Shown here piece after piece: positions 27,056 to 36,313 of a DNA stretch of 64,000 nucleotides; positions within the stretch are counted from its first letter, which is position 1, and every line of letters starts with the position of its first letter. The notes beneath the pieces were generated by a model. That model was given only the letters and a program-made list of their open reading frames with translations, searched no databases and had not been told where the DNA came from. The translations under genes and the position numbers were made by a program. Source of the stretch: Streptococcus mitis. GTDB taxonomy: Bacteria > Bacillota > Bacilli > Lactobacillales > Streptococcaceae. The DNA lies in the NCBI GenBank assembly GCA_001560895.1, contig CP014326.1, positions 1,624,001-1,688,000 of the forward strand, read 5' to 3'.

Positions 27056-29290
27056 CTATTCTTTTTCCATCAAAAAGTCATAGATTTCTTGCACCGTACC
27101 CAGCGCCATCATTTCTTGGTCTTTAACGGTTTGTTTGAGATTTTGGTAAATCTGACTTTCTCCTATCTCTCTCTTTGGTGCTTCTTTATTGACTGTCATC
27201 ACACCATCTTTAATCATCACAAAACCTAATTCTTCAAATACTTGAATCATCTTGACCAGCAAGATTTGTTGAATATTAAGATAAGTTGCCAAGTCTTTCA
27301 GCTTGTAGCGAATATCAAACTCTGGAAACTGATAAATGGTCTTGTACAATTTGGCAAACTGCTCTCTAGTTCCATAACCTGTTAGGTAGTAGGCCTTGTC
27401 GATGTCGTTTTTGAAATAGACGGCTGAGAAATGTTGCTCCTGAAAAATGGTTTTCAGCAGGGTAATATCCTCAGGAACGGTTTTTACGACAACAGCTTCA
27501 CTAGTCACTAAATCTGGCACTTCTCCAGCAAAATCCAAGACTGGAACTCCCTCTGGCAAGGTGGCATTCTTCCCACGAATGTTAAAGAGTTGAACACCCT
27601 CCACACGCGCATCCACCATCATCAACTGAAGGGCAGTTTGGCCATTCCATTGGTTGACAGACAATTTGACTGCTAACTCTAGATTCTTGGTTTGAGCAAA
27701 CTCCGTTGCCCATCTGCCTTGTCTAAATGCCACCACTTCAAAACTGGCTTCACCCTTAGAGATTTTCAGCTTGAGATGGGCATTGCCTGCCCCCATAGTA
27801 CGAGCACTTTCGACCTGAAAATCCTTGATATAAAAGACTGGTTTCTGATTGTCCATTCCAAAGGGAGCTAAACGTTCAAAGTTCTTGACTGTTTCAAGAC
27901 TCAAAGTCTCCAAATCCAGCTCTTCATCTAGGTTTAACTTATTCTTGCCACCAGCATCTGCTCCTTTTTCACGGACATAATCTTCCAAGATCTGAGATAA
28001 ATCTGAAAGTTTCTCAACTTCTAGCGTCATTCCTGCTGCGCCAGCATGACCGCCAAATGCGATAAAGAGGTCACGATGGGGATCTAGGGCTTCAAAAATA
28101 TCGACTGCTTCCACACTACGAGCACTTCCCTTGGCACGACCGTCTTCTATATTAAGAACGATGACTGTCTGTCCCAATTCTTCCAACAAACGACCAGCTA
28201 CAATTCCTAGAACCCCAGGATTCCAGCCTTCCTTGGCCAAGACCTGGACCTTCTTCTCAGGCTCCACCATGGTCTTAGCTTCTTCATAGATAGACTGAAC
28301 GATTTCTTTACGCTCTTCGTTTTTCTGATGAATCATAAGGGCAATCTCGTGTGCTTCCTCATCATCAAACCCAGTCAACAAATCAATAGCTGGATTGGGA
28401 TCATCCAAGCGCCCCAAGGCATTTAAACGAGGAGCAATCTGGAAGCCAATCGTTTCTTCTGTTACTTCATTTGTAGCAATTCCAGCCATGTCTAGCATTT
28501 CTTGTAGACCAATGCGCTGAGTATGCCCCAACATTTCCAGACCATATTGCACCAAGATACGATTTTCATCCGTTAGACTTACCATATCAGCAATGGTTCC
28601 GATAGCAACCAAGTCAAGCAGTTCCACTTGGACTTCCTCTAAAAGGGCACAAGCTAACTTGAAAGCTACTCCGCAACCAGCCAAATATTTGAAAGGATAA
28701 TCCGCATCTGGATGCTCAGGATGAACGATGGCATAGGCATCTGGCAAGGTTTCTGGCATGGAATGGTGGTCAGTCACAATGACATCTACTCCCATAGACT
28801 GGGCCAATTCAATGGCTTCATGACCCGCAACCCCATTATCCACCGTCACAATCAAGGAAATCCCTTCTTGCTCGATAAAGTATTTATAAACACTAGCATT
28901 GGGACCATATCCATCAGTAAAACGATTAGGCAAGTAAACACGGCACTCGGCACCAAGTTGTTCCAAACTTTCCTTCACAATCGAAGCCGAAGTCATGCCA
29001 TCCGCATCGTAATCTCCATAAACGAGAATATTTTCCCCTTCTTCAATGGCCTGACGAATCCGAGCCACTGCCTTGTCCATATCATGGAGTAAATAAGGGT
29101 CATGCAAGTCCTCCAAAGAAGGTTCTAAAAACTTCTTCAGACTTTCTTGATCCTGAATCCCTCTCTCAAACAATAACCGAGCCACCTCAGGACCCAGTCC
29201 AGCCTTCTTGGCTATCTTTGTAAAATCCGCATCTTCTACCTGCGGGGCAAACTGCCATTCATAAGTAGGTGTTATCAAAAAGACATCCAC
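27056..29290 (-). CDS. recJ: Single-stranded-DNA exonuclease RecJ
   Basis: A 5'-3' ssDNA exonuclease in RecF-pathway repair and mismatch repair. The DHH core has VYGDYDADGMTS, TVDNGVAGHE and VTDHHSMPETL; the DHHA1 domain has FGGHAGAAGMTL; a C-terminal OB fold and Firmicute-specific tail complete 744 residues. The ATG at 29290 is used here, though a TTG four codons in (ITPTYEW) is also possible. Confidence 0.95.
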   Translation of the reverse strand: MDVFLITPTYEWQFAPQVEDADFTKIAKKAGLGPEVARLLFERGIQDQESLKKFLEPSLEDLHDPYLLHDMDKAVARIRQAIEEGENILVYGDYDADGMTSASIVKESLEQLGAECRVYLPNRFTDGYGPNASVYKYFIEQEGISLIVTVDNGVAGHEAIELAQSMGVDVIVTDHHSMPETLPDAYAIVHPEHPDADYPFKYLAGCGVAFKLACALLEEVQVELLDLVAIGTIADMVSLTDENRILVQYGLEMLGHTQRIGLQEMLDMAGIATNEVTEETIGFQIAPRLNALGRLDDPNPAIDLLTGFDDEEAHEIALMIHQKNEERKEIVQSIYEEAKTMVEPEKKVQVLAKEGWNPGVLGIVAGRLLEELGQTVIVLNIEDGRAKGSARSVEAVDIFEALDPHRDLFIAFGGHAGAAGMTLEVEKLSDLSQILEDYVREKGADAGGKNKLNLDEELDLETLSLETVKNFERLAPFGMDNQKPVFYIKDFQVESARTMGAGNAHLKLKISKGEASFEVVAFRQGRWATEFAQTKNLELAVKLSVNQWNGQTALQLMMVDARVEGVQLFNIRGKNATLPEGVPVLDFAGEVPDLVTSEAVVVKTVPEDITLLKTIFQEQHFSAVYFKNDIDKAYYLTGYGTREQFAKLYKTIYQFPEFDIRYKLKDLATYLNIQQILLVKMIQVFEELGFVMIKDGVMTVNKEAPKREIGESQIYQNLKQTVKDQEMMALGTVQEIYDFLMEKE

Positions 29291-29391
29291 TCTTTCTAAG
29301 AATTCTATTGCTTCATTATAACATGATTTAGGCTTTTTCTCTATCCAGATTGCTTTCTACAAAAATTTTACTAACTTTTTTCTGATATGAT

Positions 29392-29420
29392 TTGACAAGA
29401 AAAATCTTTTGGTGTAGAAT
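29392..29420 (+). promoter_or_regulatory. Promoter of the amino-acid ABC operon
   Basis: TTGACA (29392-29397) and TAGAAT (29415-29420) are 17 bases apart, 34 bases upstream of the first gene. Confidence 0.8.
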
Positions 29421-29454
29421 CATGTTATAAAATCTAACACAAAGGAGATTCCTT

Positions 29455-30213
29455 ATGACTTTAGTAGAATTTGAACACGTCGAAAAATATTACGGAGATT
29501 ACCATGCACTCCGTGACATCAATCTCCGTTTTGAAAAAGGGCAAGTCGTTGTCCTACTCGGACCATCTGGTTCTGGGAAGTCAACTCTTATCCGTACGAT
29601 TAATGGTTTAGAGGCTGTTGATAAGGGAAGTCTTCTAGTAAATGGTCACCAGGTTGCTGGTGCCAGCCAGAAAGATTTGGTTCCTCTTCGCAAGGAAGTC
29701 GGCATGGTTTTCCAACATTTCAACCTCTACCCACACAAAACAGTGTTAGAAAACGTAACACTCGCACCCGTAAAAGTTCTAGGAATTGATAAAAAAGAAG
29801 CTGAAAAAACAGCCCAAAAATATTTGGAATTTGTAAATATGTGGGACAAGAAAGATTCTTATCCAGCCATGCTTTCTGGTGGACAAAAACAACGAATCGC
29901 CATTGCTCGTGGCCTCGCTATGCATCCTGAACTCCTCCTCTTTGATGAGCCAACATCTGCTCTTGACCCTGAAACTATCGGCGATGTTCTAGCAGTTATG
30001 CAAAAATTGGCCCACGATGGTATGAATATGATTGTCGTTACCCACGAAATGGGCTTTGCCCGTGAAGTTGCTGACCGTATCATCTTTATGGCTGACGGAG
30101 AAGTCTTGGTGGATACGACAGATGTTGATGACTTTTTCGACAATCCAAGCGAACCTCGTGCCCAACAATTCCTCAGCAAAATCATCAACCACGAAAGTGA
30201 CAAAGTCAAATAA
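29455..30213 (+). CDS. Polar amino-acid ABC transporter, ATPase
   Basis: A GlnQ/ArtP-type ATPase of 252 residues. Walker A is GPSGSGKST, the Q-loop follows at GMVFQHFNLYPH, the signature is LSGGQKQR, and Walker B is LLLFDEPTSALDP with the H-loop VTHEMGFA. It leads a four-gene operon with a solute-binding protein and two permeases, spaced by about ten bases each. Confidence 0.96.
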   Translation: MTLVEFEHVEKYYGDYHALRDINLRFEKGQVVVLLGPSGSGKSTLIRTINGLEAVDKGSLLVNGHQVAGASQKDLVPLRKEVGMVFQHFNLYPHKTVLENVTLAPVKVLGIDKKEAEKTAQKYLEFVNMWDKKDSYPAMLSGGQKQRIAIARGLAMHPELLLFDEPTSALDPETIGDVLAVMQKLAHDGMNMIVVTHEMGFAREVADRIIFMADGEVLVDTTDVDDFFDNPSEPRAQQFLSKIINHESDKVK

Positions 30214-30223
30214 GGAGGTGCCT

Positions 30224-31018
30224 ATGAAAAAGAAACTCTTTTTATCCGCATTATTGATTAGCCTTTTCGGCCTTGCTACTGCAAAACCAGTTCAAGCCGA
30301 TACCAGTGTGGTAGACATTCAAAAAAGAGGCGAACTAGTTGTCGGTGTCAAACAAGACGTTCCCAATTTCGGTTACAAGGATCCCAAGACAGGGACCTAT
30401 TCTGGTATCGAAACGGACTTAGCCAAGATGGTAGCTGATGAGCTTAAGGTCAAAGTTCGCTATGTGCCTGTTACTGCGCAAACCCGTGGCCCCCTTCTAG
30501 ACAACGAACAGGTCGACATGGATATCGCGACCTTTACCATCACAGATGAACGCAAAAAACTCTATAACTTCACCAGCCCTTACTACACGGACGCTTCTGG
30601 CTTTTTGGTCAATAAGTCTGCCAAAATCAAAAGCATTGAGGACCTAAGCGGCAAAACCATCGGAGTCGCCCAAGGTTCCATCACCCAACGCCTGATTACT
30701 GAACTGGGTAAAAAGAAAGGTCTGAAGTTTAAATTCGTCGAACTTGGTTCCTACCCAGAATTGATTACTTCCCTTCATGCTCACCGTATTGATGCCTTTT
30801 CCGTTGACCGCTCGATTCTATCTGGCTATATCAGCAAACGCACAGAACTGCTAAATGATAGTTTCAAGCCATCTGACTACGGTATTGTTACCAAGAAATC
30901 AAATACCGAACTCAACGACTATCTTGATAACTTGGTCACTAAATGGAGCAAGGATGGTAGTTTACAAAAACTCTATGACCGATACAAGCTCAAACCATCT
31001 AGCCATACTGCAGATTAA
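30224..31018 (+). CDS. Amino-acid ABC transporter, secreted solute-binding protein
   Basis: A family-3 binding protein. The ATG at 30224 follows AAGGAGGTGCCT; a longer frame overlapping the ATPase gene is spurious. The signal peptide (LFLSALLISLFGLATAKPVQA-D) has a type I cleavage site and no lipobox Cys, unusual for a Gram-positive binding protein. The domain shows GELVVGVKQDVPNFGYKDP and YSGIETDLAKMVADE. It has 264 residues. The substrate is probably glutamine, glutamate or another polar amino acid. Confidence 0.92.
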   Translation: MKKKLFLSALLISLFGLATAKPVQADTSVVDIQKRGELVVGVKQDVPNFGYKDPKTGTYSGIETDLAKMVADELKVKVRYVPVTAQTRGPLLDNEQVDMDIATFTITDERKKLYNFTSPYYTDASGFLVNKSAKIKSIEDLSGKTIGVAQGSITQRLITELGKKKGLKFKFVELGSYPELITSLHAHRIDAFSVDRSILSGYISKRTELLNDSFKPSDYGIVTKKSNTELNDYLDNLVTKWSKDGSLQKLYDRYKLKPSSHTAD

Positions 31019-31030
31019 GGAGGATACCCC

Positions 31031-31708
31031 ATGACAGATTTATCATCTTGGACAGCCTATTTTCAGGATTTTGGACAATTTTTCAATGGTTTCCTCTTCA
31101 CTCTTGCCCTAGCGATTGGATCCTTTATCCTAGCCATGGTTTTAGGCATCTTCTTTGGAGCCATGTCAACCAGCAAACGTCCGATATTGAGAATTTTGGC
31201 TCGCATCTTTGTTGAATTTTACCAAAACACTCCCCTCTTGGTGCAGTTTGTTATCGTTTTTTATGGCCTACCTCTTATCAGTGACCATATCATCATGATT
31301 CCGATTTATTGGACGGCTGTTCTCTGCGTGGGACTCTATCACGGAGCCTATATCGCCGAGGTTATTCGCTCAGGAATTCAGTCTATTCCTAGCGGTCAGA
31401 TGGAGGCTGCCTTGTCGCAAGGTTTTACCTATATCAGTGCTATGCGCTTGATTATCTTGCCTCAAGCCTTCCGTATCATTCTCCCTCCTTTGACCAACCA
31501 AATCGTCAACCTCATCAAGAACACCTCAACAGTCGCTATCATCTCTGGAGTAGACTTGATGTTTGTGACCAAATCTTGGTCAGCTCTTAACGGAAACTAC
31601 ATTCCAGCATTTTTAGGCGCTGCCCTTCTCTACTTTTCTCTATGCTTCCCTGTTGCCCAGTTTGGTCGCAGGATGGAGCAAGCCAACAAAAAAGCCTATT
31701 CACTTTAG
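31031..31708 (+). CDS. Amino-acid ABC transporter permease 1
   Basis: An HEAA/His-Glu-Mot type inner-membrane permease of 225 residues with about five membrane segments. The EAA loop reads GQMEAALSQGFTYISAMRLIILPQA. It begins twelve bases after the binding-protein gene with an AAGGAGG site. Confidence 0.93.
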   Translation: MTDLSSWTAYFQDFGQFFNGFLFTLALAIGSFILAMVLGIFFGAMSTSKRPILRILARIFVEFYQNTPLLVQFVIVFYGLPLISDHIIMIPIYWTAVLCVGLYHGAYIAEVIRSGIQSIPSGQMEAALSQGFTYISAMRLIILPQAFRIILPPLTNQIVNLIKNTSTVAIISGVDLMFVTKSWSALNGNYIPAFLGAALLYFSLCFPVAQFGRRMEQANKKAYSL

Positions 31709-31717
31709 GAGGTTACT

Positions 31718-32377
31718 ATGGAATCTATTTTAGAAGTTTTGACCCCAGATAACCTAATCTTTATCTTTAAAGGATTTGGCTTGACCCTCTACATTTCTCT
31801 GATTGCCATCATCCTCTCCACCCTCATTGGAACTGTGCTTGCTGTCATGAGAAATGGGAAAAATCCCGTTTTACGGATTATCTCCAGCATTTACATCGAG
31901 TTTGTACGTAACGTTCCCAATCTTCTCTGGATTTTCACTATCTTTTTGGTGTTCAAGATGAAATCCACACCAGCAGGTATCACTGCCTTCACCCTCTTTA
32001 CCTCAGCAGCCCTGGCTGAGATTATCCGAGGTGGTCTCAACGCTGTGGACAAGGGGCAATACGAAGCGGGAATGTCGCAAGGATTTACCTCAACCCAAAT
32101 CCTCTATCACATCATTCTTCCACAAGCTATTCGTAAAATGCTGCCAGCCATCATTTCTCAGTTTGTAACCGTGATTAAGGATACCAGTCTTCTCTACTCT
32201 GTTATCGCCCTACAAGAGCTCTTTGGAGCCAGCCAAATTCTCATGGGCCGTTATTTCGAACCAGAGCAAGTCTTCAGTCTTTATATCCTGATTGCCCTCA
32301 TCTACTTCAGCTTTAACCTAGCAATTTCTAGTCTGTCACATATGCTAGCAAAACGTTGGCAACAAGCAGCAGAATAA
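31718..32377 (+). CDS. Amino-acid ABC transporter permease 2
   Basis: Second permease, 219 residues, with the EAA loop GQYEAGMSQGFTSTQILYHIILPQA and about five membrane segments. It starts nine bases after permease 1 behind GGAGG, and a terminator follows. The two permeases likely form a heterodimer with the ATPase of this operon. Confidence 0.93.
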   Translation: MESILEVLTPDNLIFIFKGFGLTLYISLIAIILSTLIGTVLAVMRNGKNPVLRIISSIYIEFVRNVPNLLWIFTIFLVFKMKSTPAGITAFTLFTSAALAEIIRGGLNAVDKGQYEAGMSQGFTSTQILYHIILPQAIRKMLPAIISQFVTVIKDTSLLYSVIALQELFGASQILMGRYFEPEQVFSLYILIALIYFSFNLAISSLSHMLAKRWQQAAE

Positions 32378-32385
32378 TAAATTAG

Positions 32386-32412
32386 CTCTCCAAGTACATG
32401 GAGAGTTTTTTT
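32386..32412 (+). terminator. ABC operon terminator
   Basis: CTCTCCA pairs with TGGAGAG around a six-base loop and is followed by seven T. Confidence 0.9.
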
Positions 32413-32441
32413 GATGAGAGTAGATACTTATAAAGCTCTAT

Positions 32442-32470
32442 TTGACACCATACTTTTTCTATGATAAAAT
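32442..32470 (+). promoter_or_regulatory. Promoter of the ferric-reductase-like gene
   Basis: TTGACA (32442-32447) and TAAAAT (32465-32470) are 17 bases apart. The -10 overlaps the most upstream ATG (32461), which therefore cannot be the start. Confidence 0.75.
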
Positions 32471-32520
32471 GTAACAAATTTATTTACAACAAATCAAATC
32501 TAAATGAAATGGAATTTTTT

Positions 32521-33711
32521 ATGAAATCACTCAAAGGACTACTTTTTATCATAACTAGTTTTGTCTTGACTATTTTGACTTGGATGAACACTTCTCCCCA
32601 ATTCATGATTCCAGGACTAGCTTTAACAAGCCTATCTCTAACTTTTATCCTAGCTACTCGTATCCCGATAATAGAAAGCTGGTTTCACGGTTTGGAGAAG
32701 GTCTACACCGTCCACAAATTCACTGCCTTTCTCTCCATCATCCTACTAATCTTTCATAACTTTAGTATGGGCGGTTTGTGGGGCTCTCGATTAGCTACTC
32801 AGTTTGGAAATCTTACAATCTATATTTTTGTCAGCATCATCCTTGTCGCCTATTTAGGCAAATACATCCAATACGAAGCTTGGCGATGGATTCACCGTCT
32901 AGTTTACCTAGCTTATATTTTCGGACTCTTTCACGTATACATGATCATGGGCAATCGTCTCCTTACATTTAATCTCCTAAGTTTTCTTGTTGGTAGCTAT
33001 GCCCTTTTAGGCTTACTAGCTGGTTTTTATATCATTTTTCTATATCAAAAGATTGGCTTCCCCTATCTAGGGAAAATCACCAATCTCAAACGCTTGAATC
33101 ACGATACTATAGAAATTCAAATCCATCTTAGCAGACCTTTCAACTATCAATCAGGCCAATTTGCCTTTCTAAAGATTTTCCAAGAAGGCTTTGAAAGTGC
33201 TCCACATCCTTTTTCTATCTCAGGAGGTCACGGCCAAACTCTTTACCTTACTGTCAAAAATTCAGGCGACCATACCAAGAATATCTATGACAATCTTCAC
33301 GTCGGCAGCAAAGTAAGCGTAGATAGAGCTTACGGATACATGATCATAGAAGAAGGACGAGAAAATCAGGTTTGGATTGCTGGAGGCATTGGGATTACCC
33401 CCTTCATCTCTTACATCCGTGAACATCCTATTTTAAATAAACAGGTTCACTTCTACTATAGCTTCCGTGGAGAGGAAAATGCAGTCTATCTGGATTTGCT
33501 CCGTGACTATGCTCAGAAAAATCCTAATTTTGAACTCCATCTAGTAGACAGTAGGAAAGGCGGCTATCTTAATTTTGATCAAGAAGAAGTACCCGAACAT
33601 GCAACCGTCTATATGTGCGGCCCTCTTTCTATGATGAAGTCACTTGCCAAACAGATTAAGAAACAAAATCCAAAAGCAGAGCTTATTTACGAAGGATTCA
33701 AGTTCAAATAA
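32521..33711 (+). CDS. Ferric-reductase-like membrane flavocytochrome
   Basis: An integral membrane oxidoreductase of 396 residues. The N-terminal half has about six membrane segments with paired His (HKFTAFLSIILLIFH and HRLVYLAYIFGLFH), expected to hold haem. The C-terminal half is a ferredoxin-NADP reductase module: HPFSISGG binds FAD, WIAGGIGITPFIS and CGPLSMMKSL bind NAD(P)H. It moves electrons from NAD(P)H across the membrane, perhaps to Fe(III) or oxygen. The start is at 32521, downstream of a promoter; no strong ribosome site is visible. It stands alone between two terminators. Confidence 0.85.
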   Translation: MKSLKGLLFIITSFVLTILTWMNTSPQFMIPGLALTSLSLTFILATRIPIIESWFHGLEKVYTVHKFTAFLSIILLIFHNFSMGGLWGSRLATQFGNLTIYIFVSIILVAYLGKYIQYEAWRWIHRLVYLAYIFGLFHVYMIMGNRLLTFNLLSFLVGSYALLGLLAGFYIIFLYQKIGFPYLGKITNLKRLNHDTIEIQIHLSRPFNYQSGQFAFLKIFQEGFESAPHPFSISGGHGQTLYLTVKNSGDHTKNIYDNLHVGSKVSVDRAYGYMIIEEGRENQVWIAGGIGITPFISYIREHPILNKQVHFYYSFRGEENAVYLDLLRDYAQKNPNFELHLVDSRKGGYLNFDQEEVPEHATVYMCGPLSMMKSLAKQIKKQNPKAELIYEGFKFK

Positions 33712-33722
33712 TCAATCACATT

Positions 33723-33749
33723 CTCCTGGAATTTCCCAGGAGTTTTTTT
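33723..33749 (+). terminator. Terminator of the ferric-reductase-like gene
   Basis: CTCCTGG pairs with CCAGGAG around a six-base loop and is followed by seven T. Confidence 0.9.
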
Positions 33750-33762
33750 CTACGCAAATACT

Positions 33763-33796
33763 TAAAAACACTGCCAGATTTCTCTAGCAGTGTTTT
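33763..33796 (-). terminator. msmK terminator
   Basis: AACACTGC...GCAGTGTT form a stem with a loop of about 12 bases; TTTTTAAG follows on the minus strand. Confidence 0.8.
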
Positions 33797-33810
33797 GAGT
33801 TTCATTTATC

Positions 33811-34941
33811 TTAGTAAACTGTTCTTTCAGTTTCTACATCGAAGAAGTGTGCTTTGTTCAAGTCAAATCCAAGTTCAACTGTTGCACCTGTTTGCAAGTA
33901 GTCACGAGCATCTACTTTGGCAACAAATTCGTCTTTACCAACTTGGCAGTAAAGGTGAGATTCTGAACCAAGCAATTCAGATACAGAAATAGTCGCTTTC
34001 ACAACTGATTCTGGGAATGTTTCAAGGAAAGCAGGCTCTGCATTTACGTCTTCTGGACGGATACCGAAGATCAATTCTTTACCTTCATAGCCTTTTTCAC
34101 GAAGAACTTTCAATGCTCCTTCTGGAACTTTCAAACGGAAACCGTCAGAAACAATTTCGCTACCAACCAATTTCACATTGATGAAGTTCATAGCTGGGCT
34201 TCCGATGAATCCTGCTACGAATTTGTTAACTGGGTTTTTGTAAACTTCTTGAGGAGTACCGATTTGTTCAACACGTCCGATAGTACCTGTACCAGCAGGA
34301 TTCTTAGTTGCTGACATGATAACGATACGGTCCGCAAGTGTCATCGCTTCTGTTTGGTCGTGAGTTACGTAGATAGTTGTAGCTCCGATACGGCGGTGGA
34401 TTTTCGCAATTTCAGCACGCATAGATACACGAAGTTTTGCATCCAAGTTTGACAAAGGCTCGTCCATCAAGAATACTTTTGCGTCACGGACGATGGCACG
34501 ACCCATGGCAACACGTTGACGTTGACCACCAGAAAGGTCAGCGGGTTTACGTTCCAAGAACTCTTTCAATCCAAGGATTTCAGCTGCTTCTTGCACACGT
34601 TTGTCGATGTCTTCCTTGCTATATTTACGCAATTTCAAACCGAAAGCCATGTTGTCATAAACAGTCATGTGTGGGTAAAGAGCGTAGTTTTGGAATACCA
34701 TGGCGATGTCACGGTCTTTTGGAGCTACGTCGTTGACAACCACGCCATCGATAGATGCAGTACCTTCTGTGATGTCTTCAAGACCTGCAATCATACGGAG
34801 AGTAGTTGATTTACCACATCCTGAAGGTCCTACGAAAACGATGAACTCTTTGTCTTTGATGTCCAAGTTGAAGTCTTCAACTGAGTAGTGTTCGCTGTTT
34901 GGATATTTTTTGTAAATATTTTTAAGATTCAATTCTACCAT
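33811..34941 (-). CDS. msmK: Multiple-sugar ABC transporter ATPase MsmK
   Basis: The shared ATPase that energises several carbohydrate ABC importers in streptococci (raffinose, sialic acid, maltodextrins). Walker [10 protein letters not shown], signature LSGGQRQR, Walker [17 protein letters not shown] and a C-terminal TOBE/regulatory domain (from about residue 240) are visible. It has 376 residues. There are no permease genes nearby, as expected for a stand-alone shared ATPase. A cre-like site lies just upstream. Confidence 0.94.
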   Translation of the reverse strand: MVELNLKNIYKKYPNSEHYSVEDFNLDIKDKEFIVFVGPSGCGKSTTLRMIAGLEDITEGTASIDGVVVNDVAPKDRDIAMVFQNYALYPHMTVYDNMAFGLKLRKYSKEDIDKRVQEAAEILGLKEFLERKPADLSGGQRQRVAMGRAIVRDAKVFLMDEPLSNLDAKLRVSMRAEIAKIHRRIGATTIYVTHDQTEAMTLADRIVIMSATKNPAGTGTIGRVEQIGTPQEVYKNPVNKFVAGFIGSPAMNFINVKLVGSEIVSDGFRLKVPEGALKVLREKGYEGKELIFGIRPEDVNAEPAFLETFPESVVKATISVSELLGSESHLYCQVGKDEFVAKVDARDYLQTGATVELGFDLNKAHFFDVETERTVY

Positions 34942-34981
34942 GAGGTGAACTCCTTTTGTCTTTTGATAGTTTTATTATATA

Positions 34982-34996
34982 TGAAAACGCTTTACA
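34982..34996 (+). promoter_or_regulatory. cre-like site upstream of msmK
   Basis: TGAAAACGCTTTACA lies 41 bases upstream of the msmK start. It follows the catabolite-responsive-element pattern over twelve positions but the right half is displaced by one base. CcpA control of msmK is plausible. Confidence 0.4.
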
Positions 34997-35053
34997 TTTC
35001 TATGGCAAGGTGACCAAAAAAATAAAAAAGTTCTGTGCAACTTGCACAAAACT

Positions 35054-35923
35054 TTAGAGAATATCTGGTAAAATCAATTGATAACACAGGGTCAGGTCAG
35101 TCAATTCCTTCAACTGAAGCCCTGTCAATTCTTCCCATTTATCAATCTTGTACTGGAGAGAATTTCGGTGCAGATAGAGTTGCTGGGCTGTTTTAGTCAG
35201 AACGGCACTATTTTCCCAAAGAGAGAGAATGATTTCCTGAATCTGGTCCTGATCCAAAATCATCTGATGTAAACATTCTTTAATGACTCTCAGGTCCACA
35301 ATCCTTTCTCCCATACTCCAAAGATAGAGTTGTGAAAAGGTATGAACACCTTGGTGACCCTGACGCCACCAAGTCTTAAACAAATCCCGCTCCGCTTTGA
35401 TCAAGTCGGATAGGGCTTGATGACCTGTTTGAGACCAGACCTGACCTAACATGATGGATAAACGTACTCCAAAGTCATATTCTACGGCTTCCAAGGTATC
35501 CATCAAGATAGATCGAACGGATGTGTACTTATCCTGTTGGAGAACAAAAATGTAATCCTGCGCTCCCACCTGAAGCACTGTTTGACAGTTAGGAAAAAGA
35601 GTCCGCATCATATCCAGCCAAGAAGCTAGATTTTCCTGCTGAAAATAGGAAAGATGACAATAAACCAACTGAATCTTTTTAAAAGCTTGCGGTGCCTGTC
35701 CTTTGCCTTCAATGAGATAAAAATACCAAGGATTGAAGGAAATGGTTTGCTCCTGTTTGGTTAAGAGAGCCACCAGTTGTTTTTCACGCTCGCTAAGACT
35801 AGCTTCCTCCAGCAAAAGCCACTGCTGAGAAGCCAAAGGAAGAGTAAGATAGCCCTCTTTCTCTACTGATTGGTCTGAAATCTGAGCCTCAGGAAACCAG
35901 TCTTGTAGTTCTTTTACCATCAT
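35054..35923 (-). CDS. PucR/CdaR-type transcriptional regulator
   Basis: A 289-residue protein whose last 60 residues form the PucR C-terminal HTH: TAQQLYLHRNSLQYKIDKWEELTGL. The N-terminal part (to about residue 215) has no domain I recognise. Regulators of this kind sense metabolites of sugar-acid or purine breakdown. Its start lies only three bases after mrnC, so it is at the end of the cysS operon, and msmK lies just downstream. Control of msmK is a guess from position. Confidence 0.75.
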   Translation of the reverse strand: MMVKELQDWFPEAQISDQSVEKEGYLTLPLASQQWLLLEEASLSEREKQLVALLTKQEQTISFNPWYFYLIEGKGQAPQAFKKIQLVYCHLSYFQQENLASWLDMMRTLFPNCQTVLQVGAQDYIFVLQQDKYTSVRSILMDTLEAVEYDFGVRLSIMLGQVWSQTGHQALSDLIKAERDLFKTWWRQGHQGVHTFSQLYLWSMGERIVDLRVIKECLHQMILDQDQIQEIILSLWENSAVLTKTAQQLYLHRNSLQYKIDKWEELTGLQLKELTDLTLCYQLILPDIL

Positions 35924-35926
35924 ATC

Positions 35927-36313
35927 CTAGCCCTCCACTTTTTGGATGCACCATGAAATCAAGCTCTCAAGACGTTCCAGATTTTCAGTCATATGGAGAT
36001 AACCCATGACTGCTTCAAAACCTGTGGACATACGGTAAGTCACCACATCAGCATTTTTAGCCTTGGTATGACTATTGGTATTGCGACCACGTTTATAGAT
36101 TTCTTCTTCTTTTTCGGTTAAGACTTGCTCCTCCAACATGAGGGCAATCAGGCGAGCTTGAGCCTTGGCAGATACATACTTAGTCGCCTCTTGGTGGAGT
36201 TTATTAGGCTTTGTCATGCCTTTGAGAATAAGGTGGCGACGAATATACATGGAATACACCGCATCTCCCTCAAAAGCCAGCGCTATCCCGTTAATGAGAT
36301 TGACATCAATCAC
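35927..36313 (-). CDS. mrnC: Mini-ribonuclease III
   Basis: A catalytic-domain-only RNase III (no dsRNA-binding domain) that matures 23S rRNA ends. LAFEGDAVYSMYIRRHLIL has the signature acidic residues, and GRNTNSHTKAKNADV and STGFEAVMGYLH follow. It has 128 residues. Its start overlaps cysS by eight bases, a coupling common in Firmicutes. Confidence 0.93.
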   Translation of the reverse strand: MIDVNLINGIALAFEGDAVYSMYIRRHLILKGMTKPNKLHQEATKYVSAKAQARLIALMLEEQVLTEKEEEIYKRGRNTNSHTKAKNADVVTYRMSTGFEAVMGYLHMTENLERLESLISWCIQKVEG

